Below, piece after piece: positions 54,703 to 64,000 of a DNA stretch of 64,000 nucleotides. A program made the position numbers and the translations under genes. The notes under the pieces were generated by a model. That model was given only the letters and a program-made list of their open reading frames with translations, searched no databases and was not told where the DNA came from. The stretch's first letter is position 1. Each line of letters begins with the position of its first letter. This stretch comes from Adineta vaga (taxonomy: Eukaryota; Rotifera), in the NCBI GenBank assembly GCA_021613535.1, contig CP075492.1, forward strand, positions 1,488,001-1,552,000. Reading direction: 5' to 3'.

Positions 54703-55357
54703 TCATAGTAAGTTAGGAAAGAATTTCTTTGTGTATAAATTGATAGAGCACCTCTGACTCTATTCTCCAGGCCATTTCATGATACTGAATCTTTGATAGA
54801 CTTCGTTTTATTATCATTTATGCTGTTAGCATAGATTAAATGACTTAGGCTGTCATTACATTTCCAAACAGATTATTAGATGGAGGACGAGAAACTGTAC
54901 AGTTTATACAACGCTACATCTTCTATCATCGTACTTTTTGTTTTGAAAATGAAGACAATTTTGGGAGAACAATTTTTCGTTTTGCAAAAGTTATAGTAGC
55001 ATAGAATTTTGCTTCTTGCAAAAACGATAACAACGAGCATTACTCAGTAGATCGTACGAACTTTTTTCTATTCGACCGCACCTGAATCTCTCAAAATTTT
55101 ATTCATTTTAAAAGCGAAAATGCGACTATAGAATAAATGATATTATGTAAAATGTAGAGTTTCTTATCGTGCATCTAATAATCTGTTTGGAAATCGTAAT
55201 GACAGAACCTAAGTCATTTAATCTATGCTAACAGCATAAATGATAATAAAACAAAGTCTTATTAAAGATTCAGTATCATGAAATAGCCTAGAGAATAGAG
55301 TCAGAGGCGCTCTATCTATTTATACACAAAGAAAAATCTTTCTAGTTTACTATGAAG
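54703..55357. repeat. foldback element with ~200 bp imperfect inverted arms
   Basis: The left arm about 54703-54900 and right arm about 55158-55357 are reverse complements with scattered substitutions and small indels (shared words: GACTCTATTCTC, CATGATACTGAATCTTT, TTATGCTGTTAGCATAGATT, CAAACAGATTATTAGATG). The loop is about 255 bp and non-coding. It is older than the foldback at 33314. Confidence 0.75.
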
Positions 55358-56234
55358 GGTTATGTCCAGATAAAATGACACTTCGTCGATTGTGCCTTGA
55401 TATTTTGTTTTTGTCGATAAGAACATTTCTAAACACTATTCTAGATGCAATTTTTCATTCTGATTACGAATCTAACATACATTTTTTGGAAAAGAAACTT
55501 TTTTATTTAAAAAATTAGATTCTAAACTTGTTGAAAAGCGTAATTTGGATGTGCTTATTAGAAAATTTCTCGAAAACAATTCGCCTATGCATATCACTCG
55601 ATGCAGAATGTTATTAGCTATTATTTATTTCAATAATAAAAGTACCTGAAGGAGCAATAATTAATCTAGGATTTAGCAATAAGTTGTGAGCAATTTTATA
55701 TGATTAAATGTATCATAATTGATTCAGTAAATAGCAATAGTAATTTCATATTTTAGCAATAAAGAAAAAAACTAAAACATTTTTAGTTACAATTGATAAT
55801 AATAAAAAAGAAAAATGAAATAATAATGTATTATTGTGTCAATATGGTTTTTTTGCCTTAAATGATCTGCTTGTAAATACAGTTTGAATGTATGATGACG
55901 AGAGTGAAGGCGGAAAGTAATTTCGGGACGGAATTCCGTTTAACTCCGCTTCTCTCCAGTTTCGGAAACTGAAAGGAATTTCCGGGAATGGGATAGAACT
56001 GATTTCTGGATATGCAATATCACGGACGGATACATTCTGACAATATTGGAAGGTCATGACAAATCACAAATTGGTACCAATTTCTACTGAAAACTTGATC
56101 GCCGATATCTGATTTTTAAACCAGAAATCAGATACACCGTGAGGTTTAGTAGGCGTTAGATAGATGTAGTACTCACACCCTCACCCATCGCCTTGAAAAC
56201 CAACTGTGTCTCTCTGAATTTCTCCACTGCTTTT
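55358..56234. other. intergenic, degenerate repeat remnants
   Basis: The stretch 55915-56040 is rich in CGGAATT/TTCCG words, resembling the block at 2940-3145. ACTCACACCCTCACCCATC at about 56171-56189 is another telomere-like motif. Confidence 0.4.
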
Positions 56235-56640
56235 TGAAAGTAGTTGTCAGGACTAAAATGAAAATTTATCCATATGTCTTCACTTGATTTATCTTTCTAT
56301 GACTTTTCCCACGTCTTCTAGGGAGCTGCTGCTACAACCAGAAGGAAAATTTACGCATATCTTTATTTTGCTTAATATTTCTGACTTTTTCTCACTTCCT
56401 CTGGTAAGTAGTTGTCAGGATCAAAAGAAAAACTAATCCATATGTCTTCATTTACTTTGTATTTTCTGACTTTTTTCGCTTCCTCTTGAAGACAATTGTC
56501 AGGAGCAAAATGGAAATTGGTTCACATCTCTTAATTTGCTTTTCATTTCTCTGATTTTCTTTAATTTCCGCTTGAAAGCAAGTGGTAGAATCAAAAAAAA
56601 AACCGATCCATATGTCTTCATTTGCTTTCCATTTTCTCCT
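56235..56640 (+). repeat. tandem degenerate ~82 bp repeats (about five units)
   Basis: The phrase GTAGTTGTCAGGA, followed by AAA(A)TG and CCATATGTCTTCA, recurs at about 56240, 56404, 56494 and 56575, with a decayed unit near 56325. Spacing is 80-90 bp. Units are diverged, and coding frames through them are short. Confidence 0.55.
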
Positions 56641-57117
56641 TGCCTATGGAGAGATGCATCCCGCGTTTCTCTCTCACATTCGACCTAAGCTCTTTGAAAA
56701 TATCATGGTCTGCGTAAAAATAGTTCTTTTGGCAGAAAGATCACTGATCAATACCTTTTTGCTTGTTTATCTTCTTGGAAACCAACCATTTCTGACTGAG
56801 ATGAGATAGTTTATGTGAAAGAAGTGAGAAAAACAGATGATCATTTTCTCTCAGATTTTATCCATTTCAGAAGCCGCTTTTCATTGGTATCAAATGTTTG
56901 TAATAGAAATCGTTTCGCCTGACTTTTTAGGAAAAGTATTTGTCTGTGAATGGATTCATTTCCCTCTTTTGGATGATATTACAACAGCCTTTTTTAGACT
57001 CAAGAAAAAAGTGAAAACAATTATTTTTTATGTTCATGTCTCTTTATCATCTATATTACATACTTACTAATATTAGATTTGATGTTCACTTAGCTTAGGG
57101 ACAGAAGTGTATAGTGA

Positions 57118-58961
57118 ATGTCTATATTTGGAAAAAGTGCTTTTTCTATTTCATTGATACTAACACGTTTTATGTTTCATTTTGAGATAATGGAGGCAAG
57201 AAAAGGTACCACCATGTTAAAGCGCCGATTGAGAAAAATACACATTAAGCTGGTGACACTCAATTTCTACGCATCCCCATCATCCGACTTGTACAAGGAG
57301 CAAACAGGGCGATGGGCAACTCGACTCTATCTCATCCTCTTACTTGTTTCCACTGTCGTTCTCACCTTCTACTCATCGCTCACGTACGACACAGAAACGG
57401 TAATCATTCAACAACCGAGCCTGGACACATTTCTCGCTCTTCAATCGGCTAGCAAACAAAGTCTGTCTTGTCCGTGCAAACAGATCTCCATTTTGCGATC
57501 GTCGCTAATTTCATTCTCACCCAAGTTTCATCAATACTGCTCGTCGGACTTCCTATCCGACCACTGGTTTAACTTCTTGACTGCCATTGAGTTATTGAAT
57601 TGGTCATCAGACAACAACAACTGGCGCTGGGGCATTCTAGTTAGATTTCGCTTTTTGGAGGCAATGTGTAATCTCACAGCCAACATTGTGAACGATGCTC
57701 TACGCACATTTGGTCAACAATCGTTCGTCACAGCAGTCGCTCTCGATCCATCCGTATTCGATTTTCAGACAACTCTCCTTGCTCGTGCACTAGAACATGG
57801 TGAGTAGAATTGTTGTTGAGAACACAACCCATGCGCAACTCTCTCCAATCTAACCGATGGAAATAAGTCGATTTGCGAATTTGGAATAGCGTTATCAAAC
57901 ACAGCATTAAATAGGTTTCTCTAATGAAAATATTCAGATACATTATGAGTTGTTTATTTTTGGATATGCAGATTTGAAAATACATCACAACCGCCGGAAT
58001 AAGAGACAATAGAGTCTAGAATCTCCCAGCTTTCGGAATATTCCCATAGGAAATCTTTTTCTTGCAACGTGAATATTTTCAACAGTTCGCTGAGTTTCTT
58101 TTCGAAGTCGTGGATTGATCCCTCACCCTGGAATAGAATGAAAGACTTCCTTTTCTATCAGCAAGCGAACAGTGACCGGTGTGCGAAAAAAAGGAAATAG
58201 AACATTATTTGTTTCCTGTGTTTTCAGACACGACCACCTCATTTTCTCGTACATTAAATCTAATTATCTTAAATAAGCGTTATGAACAAACGCTAAATGT
58301 TTACAAGACCAACGTCAACTTGCAGTTCAATAACCACTTTATTGGCATGTATCCGATGTTGTACAACAGCAATACATGCGAATGTGCTAAAAAGATTACC
58401 TGTTTTGAACAAGCCCCACTCGCTATCAACAACACTATCGTCACGCTGGTGCGTGGCTGGTACATGGGATGCTTTATAATCGATTCTCTCATGCAATCCA
58501 CGCTCGAATGTTACTATGATCAAGTTTGTATTGATTCAATCTATGCGGCTCATCTAATTTGGAGTTGGGGCTCCATACAGTGGAACATCACAGCGCCACG
58601 TTCTCGGCCATTAAATGCTACTCGTGCAACAATGAGCCGCTTTCCACCAAATACGACCATAGGTGATTGCATAGGTAAGCTACTCGTTGAGAATTGGCAC
58701 GCGGAAACTCACTTTAAGGCATACTATAACGAGTGTCAACCGATTCAATGTTTCTACACTGAGAGACTTCGCAAAAATTTCATCGCGATTGTCACAACGA
58801 TCATCGCCATGCTCGGCGGATTGACGACAGCACTTAATATCCTGGTGCCCAATACAGTGCGATTTTTACGTGGTCCCGTTGCAAAAGTTTTCTCACAACT
58901 TTATCCTAAAATCCGTCGACGACGTATGAGGGTGTCTACGGTCGCTACCATCGCTCATTGA
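57118..58961 (+). CDS. gene D: GC-rich distant paralogue of the A/B/C surface-protein family, 2 exons
   Basis: Exon 1 57118-57799 and exon 2 58228-58961 join in phase 1 (GTGAGT...GTGTTTTCAG), giving 471 residues. The start may instead be the ATG at MEARKG. Order of parts is as in A-C: basic N-terminus (LRKIHIKLVTLNFYASPSS), TM1 (LYLILLLVSTVVLTFYSSL), ETVIIQQPS for TVNIKQPT, SCPCKQIS for TCSCTKIS, DHWFNFL for QHWIDYL, TCECAKKITC preserving CxCx5C, GCFIIDSLMQSTLECYYDQV for GCYIVEALLQ, NECQPIQC, then TM2 (IVTTIIAMLGGLTTALNIL). Codon use is far less AT-biased than in A-C, and the 428 bp intron is unusually long for this window. An AATAAA lies near 59007. Function is unknown. Confidence 0.82.
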
Positions 58962-59166
58962 CTATAGAACTTGTTTGCTTTAGATGTGAATGTTGTCAGT
59001 GATATTTAAATAAAATTCTACTTCTTTGTTATCATTACCAAAATCAGACTTACGATTGACATTGAAGAATACGCACACAAGATCATTTTGTGAGCTATAC
59101 AAGGACTGAGAAAGGAAAATTCCCTAAAATAATGAAGAATGACGCTCGTCCACACACCCTAATTGA

Positions 59167-59351
59167 ACGTAGGGTATCTTAGACTAGGATTCGAGTTTTT
59201 TCTAAATGGATTCGCCCGAAGGTTAGACCAACATTAGACCAAGATGCAGCTCGACGAGCTGCATCTTGGTCTAATGTTGGTCTAACTTGGTCTAACCTTC
59301 GGGCGAATCCATTTAGAAAAAACTCGAATCCTAGTCTAAGATACCCTACGT
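59167..59351. repeat. 185 bp near-perfect palindrome
   Basis: From ACGTAGGGTATCTTAGAC to its mirror GTCTAAGATACCCTACGT the two halves are complementary around the centre GCTCGACGAGC, with no loop. The right half has one extra 10 bp unit (TTGGTCTAAC) duplicating its neighbour. Such a sequence would form a long hairpin or cruciform. Confidence 0.85.
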
Positions 59352-59539
59352 ATTATTTACCTTCATTGTTAAAATTTAAACACGACGTTTATGTTCTTAC
59401 GTTTCAAAAGAAATGTCTTTATACTTATCGAAAAACAAATACAAGTTAACTGATAAATAACGATGTTAAATATACTAAATTAATAAAGTGAGAGATAGCT
59501 CATAGGTCGAAATGGGTACGTTAGATTCTATCGGTTATA

Positions 59540-59710
59540 TATTGTCGGATTCCGACGCTCTCCATTTTTTTCCTTCCATATCTATAAATCGGATCCCTCA
59601 AGTTCCGATCGAATTCATATATTCAGAACCTGTCAGGCCGGATCTCGGGCTCCGACTACTTTCGATAAGATCCCGGTGGATCTTGTGTTAAGAAACAGTC
59701 GGAACTCATA
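59540..59710. repeat. TCCGA/TCGGA-rich block, second copy
   Basis: GTCGGATTCCGAC, AGTTCCGATCGAATTC and CCGGATCTCGGGCTCCGAC-type words resemble 2940-3145. It directly precedes R2 copy 2, as the first block precedes R2 copy 1 at a greater distance. Confidence 0.4.
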
Positions 59711-59719
59711 TATATTTTT

Positions 59720-59990
59720 CAAAGAAAGATAAGTGAGTCTAAGTTTTAAGTCGAAAAATTTGGCCCGCTTCCCTCCCGCGCCCTCTATTACAGACATTTC
59801 TCCCTTGTAGACAAGTCCTCATCAAAGAAAATATTCCATTACAGGCATGATTCTATTATAGCCAACACTTCATTACAACAATAACCCGATTTCAAGCAAA
59901 ACCCCATTAAATGCAGGCTATTGTCGCAAATAGATTCTGTGAGTTCCCCATTTTAGTCCTCAAGGGGCTGCACTGAAAAGCTCTTCTAGC
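59720..59990 (+). repeat. dispersed repeat R2, copy 2
   Basis: This is the counterpart of 4050-4245: AGAAAGATAAGTGAGTCTAA, TTTGGCCCGCTTCC, TGTCGCAAATAG, CTGTGAGTTCCCC and GCACTGAAAAGCTC occur in the same order. It is diverged. Confidence 0.45.
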
Positions 59991-60178
59991 ATAAAACTGG
60001 GGAGATTCGGTAGGATTCATTTAAGGTTCAATGTCGGAATTGCCCAGAAAACTAAATATGTAATTTACTCAAATGGCTAAAATATTTTGTAAGAAGGAAA
60101 GCAAGGAGTAAAAAGCGCATCTTGAATGCCCGGATCCTACAAACTTTTTTGGAACCTGACGGATCCTGATGGAACTTC

Positions 60179-60231
60179 GTGGGTGTGGGTTGATATAAAG
60201 AATCGAGACCCACACCCACCCTCAATCTCAT
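60179..60231. repeat. perfect hairpin with TGGGTGTGGGT stem
   Basis: TGGGTGTGGGT and ACCCACACCCA flank an 18-20 base loop (about TGATATAAAGAATCGAG), and CACCCTCAA follows. It is the clearest hairpin member of the telomere-like short-repeat family. Confidence 0.75.
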
Positions 60232-60822
60232 TTGAAACTTGAATTGAAGATTTCAATTTATGCAAGAATTTTTAATTGAATTCAAGTTTCAAGTTCGACA
60301 CTACTGCTCTGTTGAGTTATTTCTTTGTTGTTTGTTATGGTAAATGCATCTATCTATTATATAACATAAACGTATATACTAGAGAGAAAAAGAAAAAAGA
60401 ACGCGGAGGAAAAGATTACATATTGCATGAACAAGAACAACGAGTGCTGATAAAATATACGATTAGCCATCGTCTTCTTTCTTTTCTCCTTTATGTAATT
60501 AAGCATTTGTTCTCTCGACAATATTCACGCACTTCTCTTTACCTCTTTCTTTCCTCTTCTATATGACCCTTTGACTTAGCGATAGCTATACTATTTCTAT
60601 ATTATGTGTGAGCTTCGATATTTTTCTGTTAACATAATACTGTATGTTCCGAGTACTATATAAAGGATGAAGAGGATAATACAGTATAATACAAACATAC
60701 ATTCTTATACAGTTCTATACGAACTCAGAAATAGTCACAATTGGCTATCCCTAGTTACTCAACCTACTCTTCTAATCTAAATCAAGATTGACTATAACTT
60801 AACAACTACACTTATTCATATC

Positions 60823-61353
60823 ATGGGTGATAAAGAAAAGAAAATGTCTATACCAGAAGCATTTGATCACATGTGAAAAACTTTAAACACTCATGCTGAC
60901 AGTATACGTACGATCCAACTCCTCAATAATCAATATGTGTGTCAAATGACCAGAGAACAGCAAATCTCACTTATTTTCAACCCATAACATCAACTGCAAG
61001 GACCATTGCGGTTCCACCAATCTTCTCTTTTCCAATATTTGTTGGAAAGTTCACTGATCGACCTGGACAACTCTTAAAAGATTCTGCTTTAGAATGATTT
61101 TATTAAACACTTATTCTGCAAAATGTGAACCGATATGCTAACATTAATGAATGACAATCGTTCATCGACTCTTAAAGAAATATTATATTTACGAAACAAA
61201 GAAGCTCGACGACGCGCAAATCAACGATCGAAACCAAATACAAATACACCATTATTAACAGTAAACACACCAAATCAATATGCAACACGTAATATAAAAT
61301 CTACCTCAGCCACTCATTATACAGCAACTTGCTCCCTTAGTGAAACTCGTTGA
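60823..61353 (+). pseudogene. gypsy gag remnant
   Basis: It begins MGDKEKKMSIPEAFDHM, then TGA. Later frames give FSFPIFVGKFTDRPGQLL, a gag-like capsid phrase, and MLTLMNDNRSSTLKEILYLR with NKEARRRANQRSKPNTN, a basic tail. Frames are interrupted by at least three stops or shifts. Confidence 0.5.
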
Positions 61354-61459
61354 ATCTATGATTTAACAGAATATACCCAACAATCACTACCTCGACGTTC
61401 AAAAAGCAGTTAAGGAGTTTTCGTAAAGCGAGAATACAAAACTCCTATTATTTTAAGCC

Positions 61460-62731
61460 GCAACCTACCAGCATATTACATGTTTTTCCTAATCACCCAT
61501 TAACAATTCATGGAAGAATCGGCGCATTATCAATTACCTTTTCAATCGATACTGACTCTACCCTTGTTCTTATCAATTCTCAAGTTTTCAATCAATTAAA
61601 CTCTCGACTCGCACAATCACGAGACAAACCGCCTTCATCATTGTCATTACATCTAGCTGCTCATTCTCCACTCACTATAAAATGGGTCGTAAATCAACTT
61701 TCACTTTCAACAACACAACACGTTGGCATCTTGCATACGTAGTATCAAATTTATGGCGGCCATTCATCATCGGCAACAACTTTATTCGTACACACAGACT
61801 TGTTATCTATGGTGCACGTCAACATCTCTACTTTTCATCACAACCATCTCAATCTTATAATCGCTCACTACCCAAAACAAATTCTCTATTCACCCAACAT
61901 AACTCCCAGAATACAATCTCATCTCATAACCCACCCCAAATCTATGATATTTCACATTCAAATGAACAAGAACCACTCGAACAACCCGATTTGTCAAATT
62001 CCATATTAAATGAACATCAACAAAAACAATTATCGAATGTTATTCAGTCATTCCCACAACTGTTTACCAACACACCAGGACGTACAAATATAATAAAGCA
62101 TCATAGTGAAGTACAACCGAGTAGCAAACCATGCAACTCACCTCCGTATTGTTACGCTCCAGCACGCCGTCAAGTTATCGAAGAAGAACTCACTGCAATG
62201 TTAAAAGAAGGTGTCATTATTCCATCTAAAAGTTCATGGGCATCCCCAGTAGTATTGGCTCCTAAGAAGAATGGAACGATGCGTTTCTGCATAGATTATC
62301 GCAAACTAAATAATCTTACAATAAGGTATGCGTACCCATTACCTCACATCGACGATACCTTAGATTCATTACAACAAGCTCAGTTTTTCTCAACACTCGA
62401 CTTCCGATCTGGTTACTGGCAAGTTGAAATGGACGAAGCTAGTAAACCACTTACAGCATTTGTTACACACAGAGGTCTTTTCGAATGTACAGTTATGCCG
62501 TTTGGCCTTACAAATGCTCCAGCAACATTTCAGCGATTAATGGATATCGTATTAGCAGGACTTAAATGGCAATGTTGTTTAGTATATTTAGACGCTATTA
62601 TTGTATTCTCCACAACATTTGAACAGCATCAACATGACTTACGAAAAGTCTTTACTGCTCTATCCAAGGCAAACCTGACACTCAAAGTCTCAAAGTGCAA
62701 TTTTTGCCTTCCTGAGATCATATACTTGTGA
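61460..62731 (+). pseudogene. gypsy protease and reverse transcriptase, inactive
   Basis: An aspartic-protease phrase GALSITFSIDTDSTLVLINS lies near 61530-61590, in a frame different from the RT ORF (61682-62731). The RT shows EEELTAMLKEGVIIPSKSSW, FCIDYRKLN, FFSTLDFRSGYWQV, VMPFGLTNAPATFQRLM and LVYLDAIIVF. The usual Tyr-x-Asp-Asp is YLDA at 62584-62595, which removes one catalytic Asp. The ORF stops at 62731 before the RT connection domain. Confidence 0.8.
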
Positions 62732-62783
62732 CACTTAGTCACATCTGAAGGTATTAAAACAACGACTAGTATTACCGCCTATT

Positions 62784-63206
62784 ATGCAACCTCCAAACTT
62801 TTCTTATCCATTTATACTGCAATTGGACGCATGTGAATACGGTATTGGATGCGTACTTACCCAAGAATATGACAAACACACATGTGTTATTGCATACGCT
62901 AGCCGGACACTCAATACAGCGGAAAGAAACTACAGCGCAGTCGAACGCGAGGCTCTCGCTATCGTCTGGGCAACCAAACATTTCCGACAATATATCGAAG
63001 AAGGCCCAACCATCGTTCGTTCTGACTGTAAGGCCCTACAGTGTTTGAAAAGCACTCGAGATCCAACTGGCCGATTTCAAATCTTAACTGATTCAGTATT
63101 CATACATCGTGTTGGAGAGCATTCGGTAGTGTCAACAAATTCAACTACTAAATGTCACACTGTTAAAACTTTTGATACGGAACAGCACATGATTAAAAAA
63201 CAATGA
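62784..63206 (+). pseudogene. gypsy RNase H domain, detached
   Basis: MQPPNFSYPFILQLDACEYG, then GCVLTQEYDK, SRTLNTAERNYSAVEREALA and VRSDCKALQCLKST show the RNase H Asp, Glu and Asp positions intact. It lies only about 50 bp after the RT stop. Roughly 80 residues of connection domain normally present are absent, so an internal deletion joined the two. The frame degrades after RDPTGRFQILTDS. Confidence 0.7.
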
Positions 63207-63225
63207 AGAAATCACTTTACTTCCA

Positions 63226-63652
63226 GTGGCTCTTATTACAACTATGGATACAAAATCTTTAGCATGTGATAAATTTTCCTTACCCGTATTACCAACCAAG
63301 GTGGGGAAAACACTCTCGTTTATACAAAATGCAGCCATGAATCCAATAGACAAAGATTTAATCGACTTACATTCAATGATTAGTAACCAAACTCATTGGG
63401 CAAAATTACCGCATATTCCATCGAATATGCAAGCTATTATTGATTTTATTTCCAATACTCCAAAACCGGAATTGACATTTAGATATAAAGAATAGATGAA
63501 TCATTCAATTTCATTTACTGGCATTATCATTGCAGCTTTTAGTATTATTTTCGGTTAAAAAGAAATAAATCTCCAAATTTGACAGTTGGTCTCCCAGCTG
63601 GTGCGTTAGAATTAACAACAATTGAAGCCCTTAAATCGAAAGCTGTCTCATA
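63226..63652 (+). pseudogene. 3' ORF remnant of the retroelement, possibly envelope-like
   Basis: A frame from about 63226 to 63495 is followed, after a stop, by a hydrophobic anchor-like stretch (SFTGIIIAAFSIIFG, about 63508-63555) and a short tail frame (TVGLPAGALELTTIEALK). Position after pol plus a C-terminal membrane anchor suggests the third ORF that some bdelloid LTR elements carry. The region is interrupted by stops and no integrase separates it from RNase H. The identity is tentative. Confidence 0.35.
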
Positions 63653-63690
63653 AGTTATATGGTAATATTTTATACCTACTCGTTTCTTCT

Positions 63691-64000
63691 TTCGAATTGT
63701 TGTATTTTTAGTTCATCTTATAGTTACCTTGGACACATTTCTAGTATTGTTTTGGGGTGTATGTGCTCTTGTCTGTTCTCTCCTTGATCGTGTAGCATGT
63801 GGGATAGTAATCTTTTTATCTCACTTCACGTCTTCTCTCGTTCAGTTTTCATATACGTTCTGCTTTATACAGAGACTCGAGAGCGCATCTCAATTAGACG
63901 GGGAGGTGTGCCAAGAAAACAGACAAACATCCTTTCATATAACACTCCCTGGTTATCTATTTTGATAATACGTAATCTTTTATTACCCTAGTTCATATTT
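63691..64000. other. end of window, no supported gene
   Basis: ORFs at 63729-63965 and 63797-63991 overlap in different frames and have no recognisable content. The 3' LTR might begin here, but no match to 60600-60830 is visible. Confidence 0.3.

Larger units (their letters stand above)
60600..63690 (+). mobile_element. decayed Ty3/gypsy LTR retrotransposon
   Basis: The order is an LTR- or leader-like region with TATATAAAGG at about 60656-60665, gag remnant, protease, reverse transcriptase and RNase H, then a short downstream ORF. Lesions: a stop in gag soon after the likely start (about 60874), several further gag stops, a changed protease triad (DTDS for DTGS), a changed RT active site, a stop after the RT fingers/palm, a gap between RT and RNase H, and no recognisable integrase. 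The right LTR was not found inside the window. The element cannot move by itself. Confidence 0.8.

Noticed and set aside
1-64000. CRISPR arrays, bacterial operons, ribosome binding sites
   Set aside because: No regularly spaced direct repeats or gene strings are seen. Introns and gene families are eukaryotic.

Overview
The window looks like nuclear DNA of a bdelloid rotifer (Adineta/Rotaria type). The evidence is strong AT-richness, many very short GT-AG introns (about 45-75 bp), FMRFamide-receptor-like GPCRs, NHL and kelch proteins with a signal-anchor followed by a Thr tract, an F-box/LRR gene, and a two-membrane-segment protein family that I know only from bdelloids. The assignment is by eye and no database was searched. 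No bacterial operon, CRISPR array or ribosomal RNA was seen.

Layout. 1-6.3 kb: eroded sequence with a kelch pseudogene and degenerate repeats. 6.3-13.3 kb: three tandem, almost identical genes (A, B, C) for two-TM, cysteine-rich surface proteins, which differ mainly in two short windows. 14.4-19.5 kb: a SPRY-like remnant, a TLC-domain membrane protein, a divergently transcribed secreted NHL propeller protein and a tRNA-Cys-like sequence. 20-27.5 kb: a secreted aldo/keto reductase, two related GPCR genes facing each other (one with a nonsense codon) and an isoprenylcysteine-methyltransferase-like membrane enzyme. 28-34 kb: repeats, foldback elements, small ORFs and a third GPCR. 34.4-41 kb: a phospholipase-B-like GDSL gene with 11 exons, an intronless R3H-domain protein of possible giant-virus ancestry, a fuseless-like multipass protein and an unidentified four-exon gene. 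41.8-50.1 kb: coding remnants, a mucin-stalked NHL membrane protein, an F-box/LRR pseudogene and a fungal-type delta-9 desaturase fused to cytochrome b5. 50-57 kb: repeats, a possible solo LTR, a fourth GPCR and a foldback element. 57.1-59 kb: gene D, a distant and much more GC-rich paralogue of A-C. 59-64 kb: a long palindrome, repeats and a decayed Ty3/gypsy retrotransposon.

The genes do not form one pathway. Many products act at the cell surface or outside the cell: the A-D family, GPCRs, NHL proteins, the secreted AKR and PLB. The density of pseudogenes, foldback repeats, possible horizontally acquired genes and short motifs resembling the bdelloid telomere repeat (TGTGGG) suggests an accessory, possibly subtelomeric, region. 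The strongest candidate for an undescribed system is the A/B/C/D family: a conserved cysteine-framed ectodomain carrying two hypervariable windows inside otherwise near-identical, possibly gene-converted, coding sequence.
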